Shown here: positions 33,587 to 41,613 of the stretch, piece after piece | How positions within the stretch are numbered: position 1 is the first letter of the stretch | How the letters are laid out: each line of letters opens with the position of its first letter | NCBI GenBank assembly: GCA_016873255.1 | Contig: VGXR01000002.1 | Coordinates: 1-64,000, forward strand | Source of the DNA: Planctomycetota bacterium | GTDB lineage: Bacteria; Planctomycetota; Phycisphaerae; Phycisphaerales; SM1A02 | Direction of reading: 5' to 3' | Length of the DNA stretch: 64,000 bases | Notes under the pieces: model-generated | What the model was told of the DNA's origin: nothing | Database searches by the model: none | What the model saw: only the letters and a program-made list of their open reading frames with translations | Position numbers and translations under genes: made by a program

Positions 33587-34879
33587 TCAGTACATCAGCT
33601 GCAGCTGCGACACGAAGCTCGCGTTGTTGTCCGCGGCCGCGATGCCGAGTCCGCCGGAGATCTTGCGGATCCCGTTGACGTCGCCGCCCCCGAAGGGCAC
33701 GATCACCTTCATCGTCAGCTTGATGTGCGTGCCAGCGAGGAACAGGTTCGCGCCCGCCTGCGCGATCCACTCCACCGGCACGTCGCCCATCCAGCCCGCC
33801 TGCACGAACGCCTCGACGCTCTCCGTCAGGTACGCGCTCGCCTGCAGGTTGATGCCGTGGTACCAGCCGAGCTCCGGTGCGCCCACCGGGTCGCGCATCC
33901 ATGCGTACTGCGCGATCAGCGTGCTGCCGTGCATCGACGCGCGGACGTCCGCCGTCACGCCCTGCGCGGACGGCGTCGCGAGGCTCCCGGGCCCCTGCGG
34001 GTTCTGCGCGCGGCCGTTGCTCATGCAGCCGCCGAGGCCGAGCACCACCCCGGGCTCGTCGCGCGGCGTCCCGGACATCCACGAGAGCCGCTGCCAGTCG
34101 CCGCCGAACTTCAGCTCGCCGCGGCCGGCGACGGCGAACGAGAGGTACTCATCGGAGTCCCAGCCGCCGGCCGCGCGCACGTTGAGCTGGCTGAAGGTGC
34201 CCGCGGAGAAGCGCGCCGAGTCGCCCTGCCGGCGCAGCGTCACGCCCGGCTGCTTGCCGGCGCCGAAGCGGTAGTTGAACACCGAGTAGTCGCCGGTCGT
34301 CAGCCGCGACGAGCCGAAGAAGTCGCTCTCCAGGTCCCACGGCACGTTCTGCAGGCCGACCACCGCGCACCATCCCTCGCCGAGGTCCTTCGCCAGCTGC
34401 GCGTACATCGGTTGCAGCGTGTCGGGCACCTGCACGAACGGGTCGGCCTGCGACTGGTACGAGAGCAGCGCCAGGTAGGTCACCGACGGGTCGACCAGGT
34501 TGCCCTGCAGCGTGAGGTTGGTGCGGCGGTTCTCGAGCCCCCATCGCGTGTTCGACTCGCCGCTCCCGTCCGCTGGGCCGTACGCCGAGGAGCACACGAA
34601 GCGCACCTGCTCGAGCACCGTGAAGTTGGCGCTCATCGCGCCGTCGCCGGAGCGGAGCGTCGCTCCCGAGTCGTAGGAGACCGTCCATCCCGCATCGCCG
34701 AGCGACGTGCGCGTGGCGCTGTCCGCAAGCGTGTCCTGCACCACGGTACGCACCTGTCGCGCACGTTCCTCGTCCATCCAGCCGTCCTGCATCCTTGCCC
34801 GGATCGCGCGCAGGTCCGCGCGCATCGCCGCAAGCTCGCGCTGCATGTCGATCGGCGGCGGTTCCGGGACGGGAAGCAC
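33587..34879 (-). CDS. Porin-like beta-barrel with N-terminal coiled coil, no signal peptide seen
   Basis: 430 residues. The first part (MQRELAAMRADLRAIRARMQ) is a short coiled coil as in periplasmic anchors of OprP/OprO-like porins; the rest alternates polar and aromatic residues (TNLTLQGNLVDPSVTYLALL, SDEYLSFAVAGRGELKFGGD) and ends in the aromatic Tyr typical of barrel proteins. Unusually, no signal peptide precedes the coiled coil: two codons upstream of the GTG start lies the stop of the sialidase gene in the same frame. Either a signal was lost or the upstream coding boundary needs checking. It is the third gene of the glycosyltransferase-sialidase operon. Confidence 0.7.
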   Translation of the reverse strand: MLPVPEPPPIDMQRELAAMRADLRAIRARMQDGWMDEERARQVRTVVQDTLADSATRTSLGDAGWTVSYDSGATLRSGDGAMSANFTVLEQVRFVCSSAYGPADGSGESNTRWGLENRRTNLTLQGNLVDPSVTYLALLSYQSQADPFVQVPDTLQPMYAQLAKDLGEGWCAVVGLQNVPWDLESDFFGSSRLTTGDYSVFNYRFGAGKQPGVTLRRQGDSARFSAGTFSQLNVRAAGGWDSDEYLSFAVAGRGELKFGGDWQRLSWMSGTPRDEPGVVLGLGGCMSNGRAQNPQGPGSLATPSAQGVTADVRASMHGSTLIAQYAWMRDPVGAPELGWYHGINLQASAYLTESVEAFVQAGWMGDVPVEWIAQAGANLFLAGTHIKLTMKVIVPFGGGDVNGIRKISGGLGIAAADNNASFVSQLQLMY

Positions 34880-34885
34880 GGGCGT

Positions 34886-35818
34886 TCAGCGTACGGCTGC
34901 CCCGGGCACGGGTAGCGGCACCGCGGCAAACGCGATGCGCCGGCAGCCGTCGGCCTCATAGAGGACGCCGAGGCGTCCGTCCGCGAGCGCGACGGGCACG
35001 CTGTAGGCGAACTCGCCGGCATGGAACGGCACGCGCGCCGGCCAGCTTGCGCCGCCGTCGTCGGAGACCCATGCCGTGCCGTTGCGGCGTCGTGCGGTGT
35101 CATCGGGCCCGGTGACCACGAGCCGCCGCCCGCCCTCGGGCGCGGTCTCTCCCATGCGCCACGACTCGCCCGCATCGTCGGAGACCGCCATGAAGACGCG
35201 CCAGTCCCCGTAGGGCCCCTCGTTGAACGGCACCACGAGGCGCCCGGCATGCGGGCCCGACCGCAGCTCGATGCCCGCGCCCGGGCCGCTTGCGAGCGTG
35301 CTCACGGGCGGCGGCCGCTTCACCGCGCGCGTGATGTCCCTCGGCGCCGACCACCTCTCGCCCCCGTCGTCCGACGCGATGACGTGCGCATGGCATGTCT
35401 CGGGCCCGTCGATCCCGGCAGGGACCTCTCCCTCGTGCGCACCGGCCGGGTACGACTGGAACACGAGCACCGTGCGCCCCGCACGTGCGCCGCGCGTGAC
35501 CTCGACGACGCACGGATTGTTCAGCGAGCGGCCATCGATGGCCGCCACCTCGCGCATGGCATCCCACGCATGTCCGCCGTCGCTGCTTCGCCGCATCACG
35601 ATCGCGTTGCGCCCGATGTCCGCCTGCGACGCGCGCGCCTCGGCAAAGGCGAGCAGCCGCCCGTCGCGCAGCCGCGTGGCCGCCGGGATGCGGTACACCG
35701 CGTGCCCGCCCTCGCCGCCCACGAACACGTCGACCGGTGGCGTGCTCCCGGGATTCGACTTCGGGGCGACCGCGCATCCGGAGAGCGCCAGCGCGAGCAC
35801 CGCATCGAACAACCTCAC
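34886..35818 (-). CDS. Lipoprotein sialidase (BNR/Asp-box exo-alpha-sialidase family)
   Basis: 310 residues. A short lipoprotein signal (VLALALSGC) leads into a six-bladed propeller. The YRIPA motif at the start of blade 1 and four Asp boxes (SSDGGHAW, SDDGGERW, SDDAGESW, SDDGGASW) are diagnostic of the sialidase fold. Arginines around LVVPFNEGP and the acidic residues could form the active site, but similar proteins also act on other sugars or only bind. The GTG start overlaps the glycosyltransferase stop by 4 nt. It probably works at the outer membrane on glycans. Confidence 0.82.
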   Translation of the reverse strand: MRLFDAVLALALSGCAVAPKSNPGSTPPVDVFVGGEGGHAVYRIPAATRLRDGRLLAFAEARASQADIGRNAIVMRRSSDGGHAWDAMREVAAIDGRSLNNPCVVEVTRGARAGRTVLVFQSYPAGAHEGEVPAGIDGPETCHAHVIASDDGGERWSAPRDITRAVKRPPPVSTLASGPGAGIELRSGPHAGRLVVPFNEGPYGDWRVFMAVSDDAGESWRMGETAPEGGRRLVVTGPDDTARRRNGTAWVSDDGGASWPARVPFHAGEFAYSVPVALADGRLGVLYEADGCRRIAFAAVPLPVPGAAVR

Positions 35819-37572
35819 GGTGCACCCCTGCCGGCCGCGCAGTGCTCCTGCCATGCCTTGCGGATCGCGCCGTGGAAGCGCGCGGCATAGGCATCGGCAT
35901 CGAGCAGCGCCGAGGCACGCAGGCGGTCGCGCAGCCCGAGGCGGTACTCCGCCAGCCTCGCACGGTCGGTCGCGAGCGTTCGCGCGATCCGCACGAACGA
36001 GTCCGCGTCCCCTGCCACGAGCTCCGGGCACCCTGCGGCCGCAAGCAGGCTCGCGCCGACGCGCGCCGCGTGCCGGTCGCCGCGCAGGCTCACCACGGGG
36101 ACGCCCATCCAGAGCGCCTCGCAGGTGGTGGTCGTGCCGTTGTAGGGCGTGGTGTCGAGCGCAACATGCATGCGCGAGTAGAGCGCAAGGTGCTCGGCGG
36201 CCGTGGGCGTGAAGGCGATGGTCTCCACCCGCGCCGGATCGATCCCGCCGGCCTCGAGCCGCGCGAGGAGCCTCGTCCGCATGGCCGGGTCGCGCAGCGA
36301 GCGTGCCTTGATCAGCAGCCGCGCACCGGGCACCTCCGCGAGGACGCGCCCCCAGAGCTCGATGGTGTACTCGCGGATCTTCGACGTGAGGTTGAACGAC
36401 CCGAAGGTGACGCGCGTCCCATCCTCGGGCAGCGTCGGCTCGGGCGCCGCCTCGCCGGGCCGGTAGCACAGGAAGCAGGGGTCGAGCCGCGCAAGCCGCT
36501 CCGTGCACAGCGAGTCGCTTCCCGGCGGATCGGTCACGGAGTCGACGAGCCGCCAGTCGACGGCCGGGTGTCCCGTCGTGTTCGGGTAGCCGATCGCGCT
36601 GACGATGACGGGAGCGGGCTTGCGGTCGAGCGTCTGCAGCCTGCTTCCGCTCGTGTGCCCGCCGAGTTCCACCAGGACATCGATGCGCCGCCGGCGGATC
36701 TCGGCGTCGAGCGCCTCGTTCGACAGCGTCGCGCATTCCACCCATTCGTCGGCAAGCGACTCGAACCTCGTCCGCATCGCGTCGCGCGTGCTGCCCGAGT
36801 GCAGCGAGAACACCGTGAGCGTCCATCCAGCGGGCATGTGCGCCAGCGGCGCATCCGCGAAGTAGCCGACCGAGTGCTCGCGCAGGTCGCCGGAGAGCAC
36901 GCCGATGCGGAGCGGTCGCTCCGGGTCCCGGCCGGTCTCCGCCGGCTGCGGCGTGCCGCGGACCCCGAGCGCGACGCTGCGGTGCTCGCGGGCGATCTCC
37001 TCGGCGGGCAGCGGCAGGTAGTTGAGCGCAAGCAGGAACTGCCCGCGGAGCTCGGCGTCGTCGGGGCGGCGCTCGAGCACGCCGCGCATGGCGGCGGTCG
37101 CATCCTCGAGCCGGTCGGCCGCCGCGAGTGCCAGGCACCGGTTGAGGTGCATCTCCGTCCAGTCAGGCTGCAGGGCAAGTCCGCGATCCGCCGCCGCGAG
37201 GGCGGCATCGCTCTGCTCCAACGACGTCCGGCAGAATGCCAGGCCGAGCAGCGCCTGCGGATGGTCGGTCTCGAGCTGGAGCGCCCGCTCGTAGTGGCGC
37301 GCCGACTCCTCCAGTCGTCCCGACTGCAGGTAGGCGTTGGCCAGGTTGTTGTGCGCCATCGCCTGGCGCGGGTGCAGTGCAGCGCATCGCTCGAGGACGG
37401 GAACGGCCTGCGCGAGCTGTCCCGACTGCACGAGGATCGCACCGAGGGTGGACATGCCCTCGAGGTCATTTGGGCGCAGCTTCAGGTGCAGGCGCAGCGC
37501 GGCCACGGCCTCCGCCACGCGGCCCTGCGCCGCATCCGCAAGCGCGCGCTCGATGTGCTGCTTTCCGGCCAC
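35815..37572 (-). CDS. TPR protein with GT41 (O-GlcNAc transferase/SPINDLY-like) domain
   Basis: 585 residues. Five or so TPR units fill the first ~190 residues (GRVAEAVAALRLHLKLRPND, GQLAQAVPVLERCAALHP, AHNNLANAYLQSGRLEES). From about 225 the GT41 fold starts (RIGVLSGDLREHSVGYF), with IGYPNTTGHPAVDWRLVDS, FGSFNLTSKI and the UDP-site TPYNGTTTTCEALWMGVPVV. This suggests sugar transfer to Ser/Thr of proteins. The GTG start at 37572 has a TACCCT box 6 nt upstream. It begins an operon with a sialidase and a porin-like gene, a protein-glycan context. Confidence 0.9.
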   Translation of the reverse strand: MAGKQHIERALADAAQGRVAEAVAALRLHLKLRPNDLEGMSTLGAILVQSGQLAQAVPVLERCAALHPRQAMAHNNLANAYLQSGRLEESARHYERALQLETDHPQALLGLAFCRTSLEQSDAALAAADRGLALQPDWTEMHLNRCLALAAADRLEDATAAMRGVLERRPDDAELRGQFLLALNYLPLPAEEIAREHRSVALGVRGTPQPAETGRDPERPLRIGVLSGDLREHSVGYFADAPLAHMPAGWTLTVFSLHSGSTRDAMRTRFESLADEWVECATLSNEALDAEIRRRRIDVLVELGGHTSGSRLQTLDRKPAPVIVSAIGYPNTTGHPAVDWRLVDSVTDPPGSDSLCTERLARLDPCFLCYRPGEAAPEPTLPEDGTRVTFGSFNLTSKIREYTIELWGRVLAEVPGARLLIKARSLRDPAMRTRLLARLEAGGIDPARVETIAFTPTAAEHLALYSRMHVALDTTPYNGTTTTCEALWMGVPVVSLRGDRHAARVGASLLAAAGCPELVAGDADSFVRIARTLATDRARLAEYRLGLRDRLRASALLDADAYAARFHGAIRKAWQEHCAAGRGAP

Positions 37573-37578
37573 GCGTGG

Positions 37579-37584
37579 AGGGTA
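37579..37584 (-). promoter_or_regulatory. -10 hexamer TACCCT before the GT41 gene
   Basis: TACCCT, 6 nt, then GTG 37572 on the minus strand. Confidence 0.5.
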
Positions 37585-37599
37585 GCGGCGACCCCCGCG

Positions 37600-39063
37600 T
37601 CACCGCGACGCGCGCCTCGCCTCGTGCCGCGCCACCAGCGCGTCCCACTCGGGCCCGAACGCCCACTCGTAGTTCCGCCAGCGCCCGATGCTCGAGGAGT
37701 TGATGGGCTGCCGCACCTGCGCATGGCTGAGCGTGTGCACCGTCCGCCGGTTGTCCTGCGGGCGCAGCACCGCGTCCTCCATGGAGAGCCCCATGAGGCG
37801 CAGGCACCGGCCCGCGCCCTCGGCCGGATCCGCCACCAGGTCCTCGTAGACCACCGTCTCGTGCGGCAGTCCCAGCGTGGACAGCGCCTCGGGCAGGATG
37901 GACTCCCGCGCCTCCACCACGCGCCGGAGCATCTCGAGCGAGGCCGTCCATCCGTCGCGGTCGGGCCGGAAGAACGACAGGTGGATGCTGATGGCCATGT
38001 CGCGCGGGTCGCGCACCACGTGCAGGCAGCGCGTGCCCGGGAGCACCGCCGTCAGCGCCGGCAGCAGGCGCCATGCGCGAAGGGTCTTGTCGAGCATCCA
38101 CCGCGCACCGCGCCTGCGCCGCCGCAGCGCGTCGTCGAGGTACGCCCGCTGCAGTCGGATGGCGTCAGGGCGCGAAAGCTGCGAGAGCGCGCGCCCGGTG
38201 CGGTCCATCGCCGCGAGCGATTCCCCCATCAGCCGCACGCCCTCGTACTCGCCGATCCCGCTGACGGCCGGATGCGCGTCGAGCATCTGCTCGAGGAGCG
38301 ACGTTCCGCTGCGGGGCAGGGCGACCAGCATCGCCAGCCCCTCCACCGGTGCTGGCTGCGGCGTGAACCAGCGGCCGCCCTCCAGGAGCGCGCGCTGCAT
38401 GCGGACCGGCGCGAGGAACGCCTCCACGTCGAAGGGCGGCCCGCCATCGCGGTGCAGCCGCCCGGCCAGGTCCAGCGCCTCGCGGAATCGACCGGCGCGG
38501 TCGAGGAGCTGCACGGCATCGAACCCGGCGACGCGGCGCAGGACCGGGTTCGGCGATGATTCCGCGATGCCGCGCAGCGCGGTGGCCGCGCCTTCCGGGT
38601 CGGTGGCCGAAGCCCCGCGCGCCACCCACATGGCGTGGCGCGGGTCGGCAGCCCACGGTCCGGAGCGCGCCAGTTCCTCGCGCAGCTCGTCGGTCCTGCC
38701 TCCGATCCAGAGCGAGTCCGCAAGCGCAAGCCACGCCTCCACCGCGTCCGCGCCGTCGCCGGCGGTGAGCGGCCGAAGGCGTGCCACCGACGAATCGGTG
38801 CGCCCGAGGTGCTGGTCCACCAGCCCGCGCAGGAACGCCACGCGCCGGTCCCTGGGCGCGATGCGCTCCGCGGCCTCCAGGCCGCGATCGGCAGCGTCCA
38901 TTCGCCCGAGCTGCATGTCCGCGCTGGCGCGTGCAAGCCACGCGGCGACGCTCGTCCGCGCCCTGGCACACCATGCCTCGGCCACCTGCAGCGCCTCCGC
39001 GGCGCGTCCGGCGGCCAGCAGCCGCTCCGCCTCGGGCCCGAACTGTGCGTCCGCAGCGCTCAT
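37600..39063 (-). CDS. TPR-containing PAPS-dependent sulfotransferase
   Basis: 487 residues. A helical, TPR-like N-terminal half (WLARASADMQLGRMDAADRGLE) precedes a sulfotransferase domain. MLVALPRSGTSLLEQMLDAH is the 5'-phosphosulfate loop and HVVRDPRDMAISIHLSFF the 3'-phosphate motif; the C-terminal INSSSIGRWRNYE is typical of the TPR-sulfotransferase group. It would sulfate a glycan, protein or lipid in the cytoplasm. It is not overlapped with neighbours but lies just upstream of the GT41 operon on the same strand. Confidence 0.88.
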   Translation of the reverse strand: MSAADAQFGPEAERLLAAGRAAEALQVAEAWCARARTSVAAWLARASADMQLGRMDAADRGLEAAERIAPRDRRVAFLRGLVDQHLGRTDSSVARLRPLTAGDGADAVEAWLALADSLWIGGRTDELREELARSGPWAADPRHAMWVARGASATDPEGAATALRGIAESSPNPVLRRVAGFDAVQLLDRAGRFREALDLAGRLHRDGGPPFDVEAFLAPVRMQRALLEGGRWFTPQPAPVEGLAMLVALPRSGTSLLEQMLDAHPAVSGIGEYEGVRLMGESLAAMDRTGRALSQLSRPDAIRLQRAYLDDALRRRRRGARWMLDKTLRAWRLLPALTAVLPGTRCLHVVRDPRDMAISIHLSFFRPDRDGWTASLEMLRRVVEARESILPEALSTLGLPHETVVYEDLVADPAEGAGRCLRLMGLSMEDAVLRPQDNRRTVHTLSHAQVRQPINSSSIGRWRNYEWAFGPEWDALVARHEARRASR

Positions 39064-39070
39064 GCGCCGC

Positions 39071-39076
39071 AGGGTA
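39071..39076 (-). promoter_or_regulatory. -10 hexamer TACCCT before the sulfotransferase gene
   Basis: TACCCT, 7 nt, then ATG 39063 on the minus strand. Confidence 0.5.
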
Positions 39077-39095
39077 CGCCCTGCCCGGGCGCCGG

Positions 39096-41354
39096 TTATG
39101 CCGCCCCGGCGCCCACCCCGTCAAGGAAGTGCACGCGCCCCGTGGCCACGTCGTACATCGCGCCCACGATGGCCACCTCGCCGTTGAGCGCCATCGAGCG
39201 CAGCACCGGGCTGTGGTCCTCGATCCAGCGGATGGTGTTGCGGACGTGGATCTCGGCCACCTGGTCCACGAACTCGGGGTTGGTGGCGTCGCGCCGCTCC
39301 TTGGTGCGCGTCTCCATCCGCACGGCCTCGCTGATGGGCTCGGTGATCGAGCCCAGGTTGGTGAGCCCCGTGGCCTCCACCGGGTCGAGGCCCTTGGCCA
39401 CCAGGTCGCACGTGGCCTTCACCGCGCCGCATCGCGTGTGCCCGAGCACCACGACCAGCTTGGCCCCGGCCACCTTGCAGGCGAACTCCATGCTGCCGAG
39501 GGCCTCCGGGCTGGCCACGTTCCCGGCGAGGCGCACGCTGAAGATGTCGCCGATGCCGAGGTCGAAGAGGAGCTCCGCCGGCGAGCGGCTGTCGATGCAG
39601 CTCAGGATGCACGCCATCGGGTGCTGTCCGGCGGCGGTGTCGCCCACCTGCTGCGCCAGGTCGCGTGTGAGGCGCTGGCCGCTCGTGAACCGGTCGTTGC
39701 CCTCGCGGAGGAGGCGCAGCACCCGGTCGGGGGTGAGCGATGCCTGGATCTCCTTGCTGGTCCAGTCCACGTACTGCTTGCGGTCCTGCAGCGGATAGCG
39801 GTCCTTGAAGCCGAGCAGGCTGACCTTCACGCCGCGGGCGGGCGCCGTCTCGTGCACGAACTCGCGGATCATCGAGACGATGTCGGGATCGATGAACTCG
39901 GTGGCGCGCGCGTCGATCGCCACCTGGTCGCCGGAGCGGAACTCGCCGAATATCGTCGCGAGCTGCGCGCGGTTGAGGAAGCTGGCCTGGGTGGCAAGCT
40001 CGATCCGGTGCACCATGCCGCCCACGTGGTTCTCGCGGATGACGCGGAACCCGCGCTTGACGTTGCCGACGAGGATGAACGCCACGCTCGCGCCGAGGCC
40101 CACGAGCACGCCCGTCAGGAGGTCGGTGGCCACGATCGCCACCACCGTGATGGCGAACGGCCCGAACTGCCGCAGCCCCTCCGACCACATCTGCCGGATG
40201 ACCTTGGGGCTTGCGAGCTTGAAGCCCGTCACGATCAGCACCGCGGCGAGCGACGCCAGCGGGATGCGGTTCATGAGCTGCGCGCCGAACACGAACGCCA
40301 CGAGGAGCAGCACGCCGTGGAACACGGCCGATGCGCGCGTGCGTCCGCCCGACTGGGCGTTGACCGAGCTGCGGACGATCACCGACGTCATCGGCAGGCC
40401 GCCGATGCAGCCTGCCAGCATGTTGCCCGCGCCCTGCGCCACCAGCTCGCGGTTGGGCGGCGACGTGCGGCGCAGCGGGTCGAGCTTGTCCGTGGCCTCG
40501 AGGTTGAGGAGCGTCTCGAGCGACGCAACCACCGCGAGCGTCACGCCCGCCATCAGCACCGCGGGGTCGTTCCACCGCGAGAAATCAGGCGTGCGGAGCA
40601 CGTCGGCCCAGGCCATTCCCTCGCTGCCGACGATCGGCAGGCTGACGAGGTGGCTGTCCTCGATGGTCCACGAGCTTCCCTGCCGGCGCATCGCCTCGCT
40701 GATGGCCACTCCCACGAGCACGGCAATGAGCGACGCCGGCACCTTGAGGAGCCGCAGCGGGGTCTTGTCCCAGGCGAGCAGCACGGCGAGGCTCGCGAAG
40801 CCCACCGCCATGGCGCCGGGCACGAACGCCTTCAGCGCCTCGCCGAGGTCGGACACCGTGGTGCCGCCGCCGATGCGGCTGAAAGACATGTCGCCCTCGT
40901 AGTCGGCGTCGTAGCCAACGAGGTGCGGCACCTGCTTCAGCACCAGCAGCACGCCGATGGCCGCGAGCAGGCCCTTGATGACGTTGCTCGGGAAGTAGTT
41001 TGCGAGCGCACCGGCGCGGACCGCGCCCAGCACCAGCTGCAGGGCGCCGCCGATCATCACCGCCAGCAGGAACGCCTCGAACGTCCCGAGGTCGCGGATC
41101 TGCGCGAACACGATGGCGGCGAGGCCCGCCGCCGGACCCGAGACGCTGATGCTCGATCCGCTCATCAGGCCGACGACGATCCCGCCGACGATGCCGCTGA
41201 CGAGGCCCGACACGATCGGCGCGCCGGAGGCGAGCGCTATCCCGAGGCAGAGCGGCACGGCCACGAGGAACACCACGACACCTGCAACGAGGTCTCGGCC
41301 GAGCGTGGCGGGAACCGAGTGGGCGTGGGAGATCGACGGTGAATCGGCGCTCAT
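39096..41354 (-). CDS. SulP anion transporter fused to beta-carbonic anhydrase
   Basis: 752 residues. A SulP transporter (FLVAVPLCLGIALASGAPIV, SGSSISVSGPAAGLAAIVF, GGLPMTSVIVRSSVNAQSG) of about ten helices is followed by a STAS-like domain (VAIDARATEFIDPDIVSM, about 480-540) and a beta-carbonic anhydrase (about 560-750) with zinc-site CIDSRSP near 586 and GHTRCGA. The fusion suggests bicarbonate import coupled to CO2/bicarbonate interconversion. The ATG 41354 is supported by a TACTAT box 9 nt upstream; the frame extends further but without coding character. Similar fusions are known in several phyla. Confidence 0.92.
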   Translation of the reverse strand: MSADSPSISHAHSVPATLGRDLVAGVVVFLVAVPLCLGIALASGAPIVSGLVSGIVGGIVVGLMSGSSISVSGPAAGLAAIVFAQIRDLGTFEAFLLAVMIGGALQLVLGAVRAGALANYFPSNVIKGLLAAIGVLLVLKQVPHLVGYDADYEGDMSFSRIGGGTTVSDLGEALKAFVPGAMAVGFASLAVLLAWDKTPLRLLKVPASLIAVLVGVAISEAMRRQGSSWTIEDSHLVSLPIVGSEGMAWADVLRTPDFSRWNDPAVLMAGVTLAVVASLETLLNLEATDKLDPLRRTSPPNRELVAQGAGNMLAGCIGGLPMTSVIVRSSVNAQSGGRTRASAVFHGVLLLVAFVFGAQLMNRIPLASLAAVLIVTGFKLASPKVIRQMWSEGLRQFGPFAITVVAIVATDLLTGVLVGLGASVAFILVGNVKRGFRVIRENHVGGMVHRIELATQASFLNRAQLATIFGEFRSGDQVAIDARATEFIDPDIVSMIREFVHETAPARGVKVSLLGFKDRYPLQDRKQYVDWTSKEIQASLTPDRVLRLLREGNDRFTSGQRLTRDLAQQVGDTAAGQHPMACILSCIDSRSPAELLFDLGIGDIFSVRLAGNVASPEALGSMEFACKVAGAKLVVVLGHTRCGAVKATCDLVAKGLDPVEATGLTNLGSITEPISEAVRMETRTKERRDATNPEFVDQVAEIHVRNTIRWIEDHSPVLRSMALNGEVAIVGAMYDVATGRVHFLDGVGAGAA

Positions 41355-41363
41355 GGGCTGCGG

Positions 41364-41369
41364 ATAGTA
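41364..41369 (-). promoter_or_regulatory. -10 hexamer TACTAT of the SulP-CA gene
   Basis: TACTAT on the minus strand ends 9 nt before ATG 41354. Confidence 0.4.
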
Positions 41370-41613
41370 TGGGGCGGGATTCGCAATAACATTTGGCGAC
41401 GGCGTTCCGTGTTCGCGTTCCCTCCGAGCTTCGACGCTTACTTGCAAACAAGCGCAAAAAGAAGAACGGTTATCTGCAATGCCGCGCCATTTTTCTTGGC
41501 AGCACGCAGGATCGCGCGTATTCATTCGCACTCGTCCGCGCTCCCTTGCGGTGGTCGCGGTTCCGAACGTTCGGGACCGTGTCCGCTCGCGACCGATCCA
41601 GGAGATCCGCGTC

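Noticed and set aside
34880-34890. Sialidase and porin-like barrel as one polypeptide interrupted by a false stop.
   Set aside because: The two folds act in different places and the stop codon is clear; only noted as an oddity.
35737-38559. A 940-codon open frame on the plus strand opposite the glycosyltransferase and sulfotransferase genes.
   Set aside because: Its translation is Arg/His/Pro-rich without motifs and arises from the codon bias of the real minus-strand genes.
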